A stretch of 64,000 nt of DNA from Marinomonas atlantica (GTDB lineage Bacteria > Pseudomonadota > Gammaproteobacteria > Pseudomonadales > Marinomonadaceae): the NCBI RefSeq assembly GCF_001639725.1, contig NZ_LTAW01000007.1, positions 62,001-126,000 of the forward strand. The letters run 5' to 3'. Under the pieces are notes generated by a model. That model was not told the DNA's origin. It saw nothing but the letters and a program-made list of their open reading frames with translations, and ran no database searches. Shown piece by piece: positions 50,426-59,130 of the stretch; within the stretch, counting starts at the first letter, position 1, and each line of letters begins with the position of its first letter. Position numbers and translations under genes: made by a program.

Positions 50426-50594
50426 GTTTTCACACTTTTCAATTGTATTGGGGTGAATTAGATTCCCCCATCATGCCTCCGCTTTAAGTTTTATACGGCA
50501 CTGCTTAATCTGATGACAAAAATTTGCCTTTTTGTGTGCTTAATGGTGAAATTTTGAGTCATTAAAAATAGGCGTTATGGTGTAAGGAGGGTCC

Positions 50595-50924
50595 ATGAAC
50601 CATTCGCAATGGCTAGAACAAGAGTTTCCCGCGTTGATTTCTGAGTCCAATTTAGTTATCCAAGAGCTTATCGACCAAGCGAAGGAAAAAACTCGGAGGC
50701 CTAGATACTTTCTGAACGGAATTATCATATTGGCTTTAATCAATGCTTTATTTCTATGGATACTGCCTACTATTGTGGTGGCTCCTTATGAATCTTGGGG
50801 GGCATGGGGATTAGTAATCTTTGTTGTTATTGCTGCTAATATAATCAATCAGAAGTTAGAAAATCGCCTAATCAGATCTAAATTGAAAACACTTGTTAAT
50901 GAACGTGGTCAACTGTTGTCATAA
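50595..50924 (+). CDS. Small membrane protein of unknown function
   Basis: 109 residues with an excellent AAGGAGGG ribosome binding site. The N-terminal 40 residues are amphipathic and charged. Two membrane helices follow (FLNGIIILALINALFLWILP and WGLVIFVVIAANII), then a basic helical tail. No family recognised. It stands alone, upstream of the uspA gene and on the same strand. Confidence 0.6.
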   Translation: MNHSQWLEQEFPALISESNLVIQELIDQAKEKTRRPRYFLNGIIILALINALFLWILPTIVVAPYESWGAWGLVIFVVIAANIINQKLENRLIRSKLKTLVNERGQLLS

Positions 50925-50987
50925 TCTTTACGGTTAACGTGGTTTGTTGTTCTGTTAATCGTCTGCAATACTAAAGGTACACTCACC

Positions 50988-50999
50988 AACCAATTGGTT
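50988..50999. promoter_or_regulatory. Perfect palindrome upstream of the UspA gene
   Basis: AACCAATTGGTT, a 12-base perfect palindrome 34 bases before the UspA start. Position and symmetry suit an operator for a dimeric regulator, but no regulator is identified. Confidence 0.3.
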
Positions 51000-51033
51000 T
51001 AGAACGAAGGGTTCTGACCTAGGAGAGGTTGAT

Positions 51034-51450
51034 ATGTATACTAAAATAATGGTTCCGGTAGATTTAGGGCATGTAGACAGATTAGAGAAAGCACTTAGAA
51101 CGGCTGCTGACATTGCTAAACTATATGATTTGCCTGTTTGCTATGTAGGGGTCTCCAGTTCTGTACCCAGTAACGTGGCCCATGGTTCTTCTGAATTTAC
51201 ATCTATGGTAACAACGTTTGGTCAAGATCAGGCTCAGCGACACAATTTGTCTAATGTGACCGCAGCAGCTTATATTTGTCCTGACCCATCTGTGGATTTA
51301 GATGATGTGTTATTAAAAGCTGCGGATGAAAACGATGCAGACCTAATTATAATGGCATCCCATGTTCCAGGCCTTGCTGATCATATATTTGCATCCAATG
51401 GAAGTTATGTTGCATCTCATTCAAAGGTTTCGGTGTTAGTCGTACGCTAG
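51034..51450 (+). CDS. Universal stress protein, UspA family
   Basis: 138 residues with the UspA fold: MYTKIMVPVDLGHVDRLEKAL start, DADLIIMASHVPGL in the second half and final strand VSVLVVR. The G-2X-G-9X-G(S/T) ATP-binding motif is changed (SHVPGLADHIFASNGSYVA keeps only part), so ATP binding is uncertain. AGGAGAGG precedes the ATG. Terminator follows at 51498. Confidence 0.88.
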   Translation: MYTKIMVPVDLGHVDRLEKALRTAADIAKLYDLPVCYVGVSSSVPSNVAHGSSEFTSMVTTFGQDQAQRHNLSNVTAAAYICPDPSVDLDDVLLKAADENDADLIIMASHVPGLADHIFASNGSYVASHSKVSVLVVR

Positions 51451-51497
51451 AGTTCAGATGATTTATTAGTATGCTTTCCTAAGCAATTCTGAAAATT

Positions 51498-51542
51498 GGA
51501 GTAAGACTGTGCTACTTAAATAGCATAGCCTGCTCCTTTTTT
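51498..51542 (+). terminator. Terminator after the UspA gene
   Basis: Outer GGAG/CTCC and inner TGTGCTA/TAGCATA (one G-U) form a two-part stem followed by TTTTTT. Confidence 0.65.
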
Positions 51543-51576
51543 ATTTCCCTTATAATATTGCGTAAAATGTTTATCC

Positions 51577-51855
51577 ATGCCAAATTTTGTATTACAAGGT
51601 TATATCCTTGTCCCTGAATCAGACTTGGCTGCGGTTAAGGCGGAACTACCTAATCACATAGCTCTGACGTGTAATGAGAAAGGATGTATTGTGTTTAGCG
51701 TGAATCAATGCGTTAAAGAACCGCTGCGTTTTAATGTGTATGAGGAGTTTGTTGATCAGTTAGCATTTGATTTACACCAAAAACGCGTAAAAGCTTCACT
51801 TTGGGCCGAGGTGACTGTAAGGGTTGAGCGTCATTATGAAATATTAATAAAGTGA
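51577..51855 (+). CDS. ABM-like (antibiotic biosynthesis monooxygenase fold) small protein
   Basis: 92 residues with the dimeric ferredoxin-like outline of ABM proteins: FVLQGYILVPESDLAAVKAEL, a central GCIVFSVNQCVKEP strand pair, FNVYEEFVDQLAFDLHQKR and a final beta strand. Family members range from monooxygenases to heme- or quinone-related enzymes, so the reaction is unknown. A perfect TATAAT at 51551-51556 lies 20 bases upstream; no Shine-Dalgarno is seen, and the transcript may be nearly leaderless. Confidence 0.65.
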   Translation: MPNFVLQGYILVPESDLAAVKAELPNHIALTCNEKGCIVFSVNQCVKEPLRFNVYEEFVDQLAFDLHQKRVKASLWAEVTVRVERHYEILIK

Positions 51856-51984
51856 AATTTTACTTCTATTAAGACTTTCGTTTTTAATCGAAACAAGTAA
51901 AAATGCCTGATTGATTACTTTGATGTCCGACACTAACGGATGTCTGCCTCTTAGATATGTGAAGTTAAAAAAGCGAATCTTATA

Positions 51985-52869
51985 ATGAGTCAAATTGACA
52001 AGGAAGTAGAGCGTAGCCTGGTCGGAAAAGGTGTGCTGTTGTGTTTGGCTGCTATGCTGGTCTTCGCTTCCCAAGACGCCGTCACAAAGATGTTGGTGCA
52101 AGAAATGTCAGTAGCTCAAGTAGTGCTCGTTCGCTACTGGGTATTTGCTCTGTTTGCGATCATATGGGTGACACGTACTAGCACGATTCGTCATGCATTA
52201 CGCTCTGTGCGCCCTAGGTTGCAGGTATTTCGTTCGTTGTTATCGATTGCCGAAATTGCGATTTTTAATTTAGCGCTACGCTATCTTGGTTTAGCGGAGT
52301 CACATGCTCTGATGGCAGTGTTTCCATTGATGGCAATTGCCTTGGCGGCTCCGATTTTAGTTGAGCACGTTAGCCGTAACTGTTGGCTGGCTGTCATGGC
52401 CGGTTTTGTCGGCACACTGATTATCCTACGACCAGGATTAGAGGTGTTTAAAATAGAATCACTGATACCTTTGTCAGCAGCGTTATGTTTTGCTGGCTAT
52501 CATGTTGTCACTCGACAGGTCAGTTCGGCGGGTGATGGTTTTAATACCAATGTATTGTATATGGCTCTGGTCGGCTGTATTTGTGCCACGCTTTTTGGTA
52601 TCACAGCTTGGCGAGAGCCTAGCATGCAAGAGTGGTTCTTATTGAGTGTGATTTCAGTGATGAGTGTTGCAGCACAATTATTACTAGTGAAGGCACTTGA
52701 GCATGCACCAGCTTCCGTTCTGCAGCCCTTCAATTACAGTCTGTTGGTGTTCGCTACAATTATCGGCTATTTAGTGTTTAATGAATTTCCGGACAGCTGG
52801 ACCTTGGTGGGGGCCAGTATTGTTATTTTGAGTGGTCTGTATGTGATCTATTCCCAACGAATGAGTTGA
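51985..52869 (+). CDS. EamA/DMT-family transporter
   Basis: 294 residues with ten hydrophobic segments in two EamA repeats. Typical signatures are LAAMLVFASQDAVTKML in helix 1, LALRYLGLAESHALMAVFPLMAIALAA at the end of repeat 1 and LVKALEHAPASVLQPFNYSLLVFATIIGYLVFNEFPD in repeat 2 (given here only as landmarks around residues 90-115 and 232-268). Likely a metabolite exporter; the substrate cannot be inferred. Confidence 0.88.
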   Translation: MSQIDKEVERSLVGKGVLLCLAAMLVFASQDAVTKMLVQEMSVAQVVLVRYWVFALFAIIWVTRTSTIRHALRSVRPRLQVFRSLLSIAEIAIFNLALRYLGLAESHALMAVFPLMAIALAAPILVEHVSRNCWLAVMAGFVGTLIILRPGLEVFKIESLIPLSAALCFAGYHVVTRQVSSAGDGFNTNVLYMALVGCICATLFGITAWREPSMQEWFLLSVISVMSVAAQLLLVKALEHAPASVLQPFNYSLLVFATIIGYLVFNEFPDSWTLVGASIVILSGLYVIYSQRMS

Positions 52870-53082
52870 TTCCTTCGCTAAATCAAATTTTTGCATTTTT
52901 GGTTCATTCAACGGTTTATATCTGCACAGTTTTAACTTTCTATTAAAATGTGTTCGTAAACATGCATATGTGCAAAGACAAGATATGAAGCTTTACATCC
53001 CCCTTTCGCTGTCTCAGCGTACTCTGTACTGACTTTTCCGTAAAATATCCCCTATCGCATACATCATATATAGGGAAAGTAC

Positions 53083-53211
53083 ATGACACATCTATTTGGA
53101 CAGGCGCTGAAGTTTGGCTCTATTGGTTTAATGTTGTTGGTGTCAGGCATACTGGGAGCTTCTTCACTTAATCAAGTCTCCTCGACGTCAGACAATAATG
53201 ATCACTATTGA
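53083..53211 (+). CDS. Small single-pass membrane protein
   Basis: 42-residue frame with AGGGAAAG before the ATG, a hydrophobic helix (FGSIGLMLLVSGILGASSL) and a short polar tail (SSTSDNNDHY). It lies 53 bases before the lipoprotein gene on the same strand and may share its transcript. No family recognised; existence is inferred from ribosome binding site and composition. Confidence 0.45.
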   Translation: MTHLFGQALKFGSIGLMLLVSGILGASSLNQVSSTSDNNDHY

Positions 53212-53264
53212 TTCTTATGGTTTGATTGTACTACTCGCTACTTGAACACCTAAAAGGAGGGAGC

Positions 53265-53912
53265 ATGCAAAAATTGATTGCCACAGCTTTATCAGCAGCT
53301 ATTTTATCCGGTTGTAGTCCGACAGAAGACGTTAGCAAAGAAACGTTTAAATACGCAATCAATAACCAGATGTCGCAAGACTGCTTAATGCTGAATACTC
53401 GGGACTCTAATTTCCCTGTGAGTGTTGATGTTCCTCAAACGGAGCGTGAAAAGTTAATTTCAATAAACAGTGACAGAATCGCTCAATATGATGCATTGGT
53501 AGAGGCGGGTCTACTGACTGTCGATAGTAACACGAAGACCATTGAATCTGCTTTTGAAGATGAATCGAGCACAATTACCTTAAATGTATACTCTCTTACA
53601 GATTTGGGGCAGAAGTCTTTTAAAGAAATACCGTCAAATAGCAATATGGCCGGTGACACCAAAGGGTTATGTGCAGCATCTTATCATGTGGGTGAAGTAT
53701 TAGAATTTTCTGAGCCAACTCAGTCTATGTGCGAAACCATTTCTCATGTACGTTACACTATGTTGCCGACGGGTATTCAAGACTGGGCTCGAAATGACAG
53801 TGTTCAAAATGCTTTTCCAACGATGGTAAGTCTTCTTAATGCTGAGCGTCGTCAAAGTGCGACCTTAGTTTTAAAAGAGGATGGCTGGGTTTTTCAAGAC
53901 AACATTAGGTAA
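53265..53912 (+). CDS. Putative lipoprotein of unknown function
   Basis: 215 residues from ATG 53265, which has a strong AAGGAGG site; an earlier in-frame ATG at 53226 would hide the signal. Lipoprotein signal LIATALSAAILSGCSP with the lipidated cysteine. The rest is polar, with cysteines near DCLML, GLCAAS and SMCET that could form disulfides in the periplasm. No domain recognised. Isolated gene. Confidence 0.65.
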   Translation: MQKLIATALSAAILSGCSPTEDVSKETFKYAINNQMSQDCLMLNTRDSNFPVSVDVPQTEREKLISINSDRIAQYDALVEAGLLTVDSNTKTIESAFEDESSTITLNVYSLTDLGQKSFKEIPSNSNMAGDTKGLCAASYHVGEVLEFSEPTQSMCETISHVRYTMLPTGIQDWARNDSVQNAFPTMVSLLNAERRQSATLVLKEDGWVFQDNIR

Positions 53913-54107
53913 TCAGGTCAATTCATTTAATGACTGTTTATAAGGGCTTTTCTAAGAGCTTGGAAGGTCCTAATTAAGCATACTGAGCATTGTTTTTAGC
54001 ATCTTTTAAATGGTTCGTTATTTTCAATTTTTCAAGATAAGTGGTCGCGGGAAAATCTTTCTTAACAGGAAGCATTTTTCTCTTCTAAACTCAAAGTTAT
54101 CACGCAT

Positions 54108-54409
54108 TTAAGCAATAACATCATGCTTAATACTCATTTCCTGTCCATCACGATTCGCGGCTCGATGTGAATGTTTCTCAGCCTCTAGTATTAAAGAATA
54201 TTTACGGAGTGCATTGGCAAGGTTAAATTCTCCTGCTTGAAACAGCTTATCAGTCAAGTCTGGTATTTCATTTCGCATCAACCTGTTTGGATCAAGACTT
54301 TTACTAACTCAGCTAATGAACTTGTTGCCGATGCTTTCGCTGGCAAACCATTATCTGTTTTTGAGCTAAATACATTTGTTATTTGACTAGTCAGTCCTTC
54401 TGTTCGCAT
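54108..54409 (-). pseudogene. Frameshifted small hypothetical gene
   Basis: Minus-strand ATG 54409 opens MRTEGLTSQITNVF... and stops after about 43 codons. One missing base in the A run at 54299-54302 would rejoin it in another frame (SLDPNRLMRNEIPDLTDKLF, then AGEFNLANALRKYS) to a stop at 54108, giving about 100 residues. Composition is protein-like on both sides of the break. It is either a real pseudogene or an assembly error in a homopolymer. Family not recognised. Confidence 0.5.
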
Positions 54410-54701
54410 AAATCACCTGTTGTTTATGATCTTGATTTGAGTAATGGGCGTGCCTACTAATGTTTAGTAAAAAGTTTTGTGGTTCAGGTGTCATATTCAA
54501 GCCTTTATTTCATGTGTGCTTGCGAATTAAAGGCCAATTACTGCACAGTCGTATTAAGAGAACATATTTCTTGGTTAATCAATAACTTGTGCATTGCCTA
54601 CTGCATTCACTTTACATAGCCTTTGCTTTCCTTTAATACAAATTGACGCTGTAATCGTCATAATAGAAGTCACTTAAAGCACATTCAAAGAGGTACGAAA
54701 C

Positions 54702-55154
54702 ATGACTATTTCAGCGAAGAAAGCAGGTAAGTTAGGTGTGGTCGGATTAGCCGTTGCGATGGCAGCCTCCGTGGCGACAACGTCCTTTGCCGGAGAGGCA
54801 ATGCAGGCAGCCCCAAATGCTGTTAAACCTTACTCTGAACAAATGGTGCAACGTATGTCCACTCAGCTTAAGTTTGATGAAGAGACCAAAGCGGACGTAT
54901 CAGAACTGTTTGCAGAAGCCCGTGAAGAGCATCAGGAGTTGTTAGATGACATGCGCGCTTTCAGCAGTCCTGTTAAAATGCTGAGCCCTAAAGATGATGG
55001 CTATGTTGACCAGATCGAAGAGCTTGCAGAAAAACGCAGTGAATTGATGGTACGCATGGATGTGCAGCAAGCCGAGATTCGTCATGAGTTCTACGAGCTA
55101 CTGAGCGATGAACAAATTGCGATGTTAGAAGCTAAGAAGCAAGCAGGTAGCTAG
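54702..55154 (+). CDS. Spy/CpxP-like periplasmic protein
   Basis: 150 residues: signal peptide (LGVVGLAVAMAASVATTSFA), then an all-helical periplasmic domain. It carries the paired LTxxQ-like motifs in altered form: LKFDEETKADV near residue 52 and LSDEQIAMLE near residue 134. Spy and CpxP chaperone envelope proteins or sense metal/envelope stress; this copy is at the edge of recognition. A bidirectional terminator follows. The 290 bases upstream hold no other gene and probably its promoter. Confidence 0.65.
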   Translation: MTISAKKAGKLGVVGLAVAMAASVATTSFAGEAMQAAPNAVKPYSEQMVQRMSTQLKFDEETKADVSELFAEAREEHQELLDDMRAFSSPVKMLSPKDDGYVDQIEELAEKRSELMVRMDVQQAEIRHEFYELLSDEQIAMLEAKKQAGS

Positions 55155-55190
55155 TCGGTTTGTAATGCAGAATTTTCTGCTAGACCAAAA

Positions 55191-55222
55191 AAATAGCCGC
55201 ATCATGTGATGCGGCTATTTTA
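55191..55222. terminator. Bidirectional terminator
   Basis: AAAATAGCCGCATCA pairs with TGATGCGGCTATTTT around TG. A/T runs on both ends let it serve the converging Spy-like and YecA-family genes. Confidence 0.88.
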
Positions 55223-55229
55223 GTTGTAT

Positions 55230-55877
55230 TTAGCGTTTCTTACCGCCTTTATTGTTTCCACCTTTGCCTTTCGCTTTGCTTTGAGGCTTTGGTTTATAGG
55301 CTTTTTTCTCAGGCTCGGTACGTAGCGCCAAGAATAGGTCTGTTACCAATTGCGGGATTTGATCGATGCAAGATTGTGTCAGTTTTTCGCTTTCACGAAT
55401 TTGCTGAACTTCTTCGTCTTCAAATAATCCGGATGCCACCATAAAGGGTAATAGAAGCTCGGCAATCTCTTCTTCTTTATCTGTTTCAAACCAATGACGT
55501 TCAGTGAAAAATACACCTTCCATGAAGCCTGATGCCCATTCTTCCAGTTCGCTTAGCTCATCTGGGTTGGAGCTAACTTCGATTTCACAAGGCACTAGGA
55601 AGTCATCTTCTGACTCTAATTCTTTTTGAATGTCCCCAAAAAGACGAGTAAATAAATTCTCAATGTGCTTTTGTTCTTTATCAGAGGTAAAATTAGGCGT
55701 TTCCTCGAATACAATAGGTAACCATTGGGACGCAGCAGGTGCTTCTGTACTGATCGAAAGGGCTGTTAAAAAGCCATGTGCCATAACAAAGTTTTGGCAA
55801 TCTTCGTGAACAGAGTCCGAGTCCAAAAAGTTTTCTAGTTCTTCAAATTCTAGATCATCAAGAGGTTGGTGTTGCAT
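55230..55877 (-). CDS. YecA/YgfB (UPF0149) family protein
   Basis: 215 residues of the UPF0149 helical fold, with the N-terminal MAHGFLTALSIS motif and the WASGFMEGVFF segment typical of YecA. The C-terminal tail is a basic lysine/glycine stretch (SKAKGKGGNNKGGKKR) instead of the SEC-C zinc motif that many YecA proteins have, which suggests nucleic-acid or ribosome contact. Function unknown. Diverges from recQ-like gene across 58 bases. Confidence 0.8.
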   Translation of the reverse strand: MQHQPLDDLEFEELENFLDSDSVHEDCQNFVMAHGFLTALSISTEAPAASQWLPIVFEETPNFTSDKEQKHIENLFTRLFGDIQKELESEDDFLVPCEIEVSSNPDELSELEEWASGFMEGVFFTERHWFETDKEEEIAELLLPFMVASGLFEDEEVQQIRESEKLTQSCIDQIPQLVTDLFLALRTEPEKKAYKPKPQSKAKGKGGNNKGGKKR

Positions 55878-55935
55878 TTAGGTTTTCCTATTATTCAATC
55901 GCAACACAGTTTAAACACATCAGTTGTAAAAAACC

Positions 55936-57705
55936 ATGAGCAAGCCAGTCAAAATCAATACAGTTGTTGCCATTAATCCTGTGCAGACAGCATTAAAGCG
56001 CTTAGGGTTCGATGATTTCATTGGGTCGCAGCAAATCTGTGTCGAATCCCTGATGCGTGGTCAAGATGTTTTAGCCTTGTTACCAACAGGGGCGGGTAAA
56101 TCCGCCATTTATCAAGTCGCGTCAATGGCTCGGACTGGAGTAGGTTTAGTCATCAGCCCTTTGATTGCCATTATGCAGCAACAAGTGGTCAGTCTTCAGG
56201 CGCTTGGAGTCAGGGCGGAATTTTTAAACTCTACTCAAAATGGTGCTGAACAAAACGACTTGTACTGGCGCTTGCGACATAATGATGTGGAGATTTTGTA
56301 TATGTCTCCTGAAAAATTGTTACAGGCTAGTGTTCTTGGATTGTTGGAAGATGTTGATGTTTCATGCATCGCTATTGATGAAGCGCATTGTGTGATGCGC
56401 TGGGGCAGCCAGTTCCGTCCAGAATATGCTCAGTTAGGTTGCCTAAAAGAAAAGTTTCCTGAAGTACCTGTCATCGCGTTAACGGGGACGCTGTTGCCAG
56501 AAAATCAGCAACAAGTTCAAGTGGCGCTTGGTCTTTTTGAGCCTAATGTGGTTCGAGAAAGTGTGAATCGCCCCAATATTCGGCTACAGGTATCGCAAAA
56601 ACGTCGTGCAAAACAGCAGCTCTTATCCTTTTTAATGAAAGATGGCATGGCTCAGCCAGGAATTGTTTACTGTCGATCGCGCTCGAAAACTGAGGAGCTA
56701 TCAGAATGGCTTACATCCCATGGTATTCAAGCGACTTGCTATCACGCCAACTTATCATCGAGTGAGCGTGACTTTGCCCATCAGCATTTCGCTCAAGGTG
56801 AAGCGCAAGTTTTGGTGGCGACAACGGCTTATGGAATGGGGATCGATTTAGATCACGTAAGATTTGTTGTGCATATGGATTTACCTCTGTCAATTGAGAA
56901 CTATGCCCAAGAAATTGGTCGAGCAGGACGCGATGGCAAGCCCGCGCAAGCACTTCTTTTTTATGGTCTACAAGACATTATGCAGACATGGGAATTTGTT
57001 CAGCAAGAAGGGTTAGAGCCTGAATTCTGGCGTTTGATGAGCTGTCTGGAACACCCTCAGTGTCGAAGAGCCTCGCTGCTGTCCGCGTTTGACGAAATGG
57101 TAGAAAGCGAGTGTGGTAATTGTGATCGTTGTACGAACAAAGGCAAGCAACACAACGTCACGGTCGCCGCGCAGAAGTTTTTGAGTTTAGTGCATTTTAC
57201 TCGCGGAGGAGTACCCTTTGCCTCACTTGTAAATACCCTATTGGGTAAAAGTATTAAGAGTGTGACCAATTTTGGTCTTGAAAAGCATGGGCTATTTGGA
57301 GCAGGGAAATCACTGGATGAATTACAGTGGAAGGCGGTGGTGCGTCAGCTGTTAGCAAAAGGTTTTTTGACTCAGCGAAGTGTGAGGCCATTTTCTGTTA
57401 TGTTGACAGAAAAAAGCCGTTTGGTATTGCGTTCGGAAGAGCAAATCATTGTTTCATCTGACTGGTTTTATCCTGCATTAAAAGACACTGATTTGGAAAT
57501 GCTTAGCCAAGGAGCTTGGAGCGAGCTAATGCAATGGAGTGTGGCAAACCGAGTATCGGAATATTTATCAGAAACTCAATTGCATAAAGTGTTTGAATCG
57601 CAGCCGAGCTCTTTAGCGTCTATGAGTCGAATCACGGGATTAAGTAAAAACCGCCTAACCGAGTTGAATGCCCATATGTTGTTCGTAGAGGGGCAATATG
57701 AGTAG
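55936..57705 (+). CDS. RecQ-family ATP-dependent DNA helicase (variant)
   Basis: 589 residues with RecQ architecture. Helicase core: Walker A LLPTGAGKS (49-56), DEAH at 148-151 and motif VI QEIGRAGRDGKP. RecQ zinc domain: HPQCRRASLL and CGNCDRC. Then winged helix and a C-terminal HRDC-like segment. Two conserved motifs differ from classical RecQ: the aromatic-rich loop reads RWGSQFRPEY instead of QWGHDFRPEY, and motif III reads ALTGTLL instead of ALTATA. It is thus probably a second, divergent RecQ. It overlaps sprT by eight bases. Confidence 0.88.
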   Translation: MSKPVKINTVVAINPVQTALKRLGFDDFIGSQQICVESLMRGQDVLALLPTGAGKSAIYQVASMARTGVGLVISPLIAIMQQQVVSLQALGVRAEFLNSTQNGAEQNDLYWRLRHNDVEILYMSPEKLLQASVLGLLEDVDVSCIAIDEAHCVMRWGSQFRPEYAQLGCLKEKFPEVPVIALTGTLLPENQQQVQVALGLFEPNVVRESVNRPNIRLQVSQKRRAKQQLLSFLMKDGMAQPGIVYCRSRSKTEELSEWLTSHGIQATCYHANLSSSERDFAHQHFAQGEAQVLVATTAYGMGIDLDHVRFVVHMDLPLSIENYAQEIGRAGRDGKPAQALLFYGLQDIMQTWEFVQQEGLEPEFWRLMSCLEHPQCRRASLLSAFDEMVESECGNCDRCTNKGKQHNVTVAAQKFLSLVHFTRGGVPFASLVNTLLGKSIKSVTNFGLEKHGLFGAGKSLDELQWKAVVRQLLAKGFLTQRSVRPFSVMLTEKSRLVLRSEEQIIVSSDWFYPALKDTDLEMLSQGAWSELMQWSVANRVSEYLSETQLHKVFESQPSSLASMSRITGLSKNRLTELNAHMLFVEGQYE

Positions 57706-58198
57706 TGTTGTCAGTCACAAAAATGTTGAGAGAATCGAGAACAAAATCTGTGACTGTCTTAATAAAGCAGAACGCTATTTCAAAATTGGCCTTCAGCGTC
57801 CCAGTTTTAATTTTAAGCAGCGAGGTCGAACCGCTGGCACGGCATATTTGCAACGCAATGAGATGCGCTTTAATACCTATATGCTACAACAGGACCCAGA
57901 TAAATTTATTGACCACGTAGTGCCACATGAGTTGGCGCACATTGTGGTCTATCAGGTGTTTGGTTCAAAAGTTCGTCCTCACGGGAAAGAATGGATTGCT
58001 GTGATGGAGCATTTGTTTGATGTTGAAGCCAGCCGCACCCATGACTTTGATGTACCCAAGCCACGTAATCTATTCCTATATCAATGTGCCTGCCAAGTGC
58101 ATGAGTTTACCGCCCATCGGCATGGTCGTGCAGTGAAAGGCACGCAGTATATATGTCGTCTTTGTCGAAAAAATTTGAATTTTCTAAAAAAGAAGTAA
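57698..58198 (+). CDS. sprT: SprT family zinc metalloprotease
   Basis: SprT/Spartan-like protein of 166 residues (E. coli 165). Metalloprotease motif HELAH at 77-81 with a later RPHGKEW histidine, then a C-terminal zinc ribbon (YQCACQ ... HRHGRA ... YICRLCRK). The eukaryotic relative digests DNA-protein crosslinks; the bacterial role is unproven. Translational coupling with the RecQ-like gene is suggestive of a shared DNA-repair role (inference). Confidence 0.92.
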   Translation: MSSVVSHKNVERIENKICDCLNKAERYFKIGLQRPSFNFKQRGRTAGTAYLQRNEMRFNTYMLQQDPDKFIDHVVPHELAHIVVYQVFGSKVRPHGKEWIAVMEHLFDVEASRTHDFDVPKPRNLFLYQCACQVHEFTAHRHGRAVKGTQYICRLCRKNLNFLKKK

Positions 58199-58280
58199 AC
58201 CTATTCATCCATTCGTTGATAGGGTGCTTCAACAAAGTGGTTGTAGTAAGATACCGCCATCTGTTTTATGGTAATTAAGA

Positions 58281-59117
58281 ATGAACGCTGAGATCGATCG
58301 AAAAGAAAAGCTTGAGCTAAATAAACTGCAAAAACGTCTTCGTCGAATGACTGGACAAGCGATTGCGGACTTCAACATGATTGAAGATGGCGATAAGGTA
58401 ATGGTGTGTTTGTCAGGCGGCAAAGACTCTTACACAATGTTAGATATCCTTTGCAACTTGAAAAAGAGTGCGCCAATCCACTTTGACATTGTGGCCGTCA
58501 ACTTGGATCAGAAACAGCCGGGATTTCCAGAGCATATTCTGCCTGCTTACCTTGCCGATTTGGGTGTGGATTATCATATTCTTGAAAAAGATACTTACAG
58601 TATCGTTAAGGAATTGGTGCCTGAAGGTAAAACGACTTGTGGCTTATGTTCTCGCTTGCGCCGCGGCTCTTTGTACGGTTTTGCTGAAGAAATTGGCGCA
58701 ACGAAAATTGCGTTAGGTCATCATCGTGACGATATCCTTGAAACCATGTTTTTGAATATGTTCTTTGGTGGCAAGCTTAAGGCAATGCCGCCAAAACTAT
58801 TGAGTGATGATGGCAAGCATGTGGTGATTCGTCCCCTTGCTTACTGTAAGGAGTCCGATATTGAGCAGTATTCTTTACGAAAGGCTTTCCCGATCATTCC
58901 TTGCAATCTTTGCGGGTCTCAGGAAAATCTACAACGTCAAGTAGTGAAAGAAATGCTTCAAGGATGGGAGAAACAATACCCTGGCCGTCTTGATACTATG
59001 TTCTCAGCGGTTCAAAATGTTGTACCGTCGCATTTAGCCGATACTGAACTGTTTGACTTCAAAAGTTTGACGCAATCCGAAGATGCATTGAAACGCTTAA
59101 ATATTATTGAGCTTTAA
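58281..59117 (+). CDS. ttcA: tRNA 2-thiocytidine(32) synthetase TtcA
   Basis: Iron-sulfur dependent ATPase adding sulfur to C32 of some tRNAs. 278 residues: PP-loop SGGKDS at 45-50, cluster cysteines C120 and C123 ([12 protein letters not shown]) and the third in the [10 protein letters not shown] region. Length and motifs separate it from TilS. In many gammaproteobacteria it is FNR-regulated or lies near fnr, as here. Ends 13 bases before the YfaZ-type gene. Confidence 0.96.
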   Translation: MNAEIDRKEKLELNKLQKRLRRMTGQAIADFNMIEDGDKVMVCLSGGKDSYTMLDILCNLKKSAPIHFDIVAVNLDQKQPGFPEHILPAYLADLGVDYHILEKDTYSIVKELVPEGKTTCGLCSRLRRGSLYGFAEEIGATKIALGHHRDDILETMFLNMFFGGKLKAMPPKLLSDDGKHVVIRPLAYCKESDIEQYSLRKAFPIIPCNLCGSQENLQRQVVKEMLQGWEKQYPGRLDTMFSAVQNVVPSHLADTELFDFKSLTQSEDALKRLNIIEL

Positions 59118-59130
59118 AAAAGGAAGCAGT

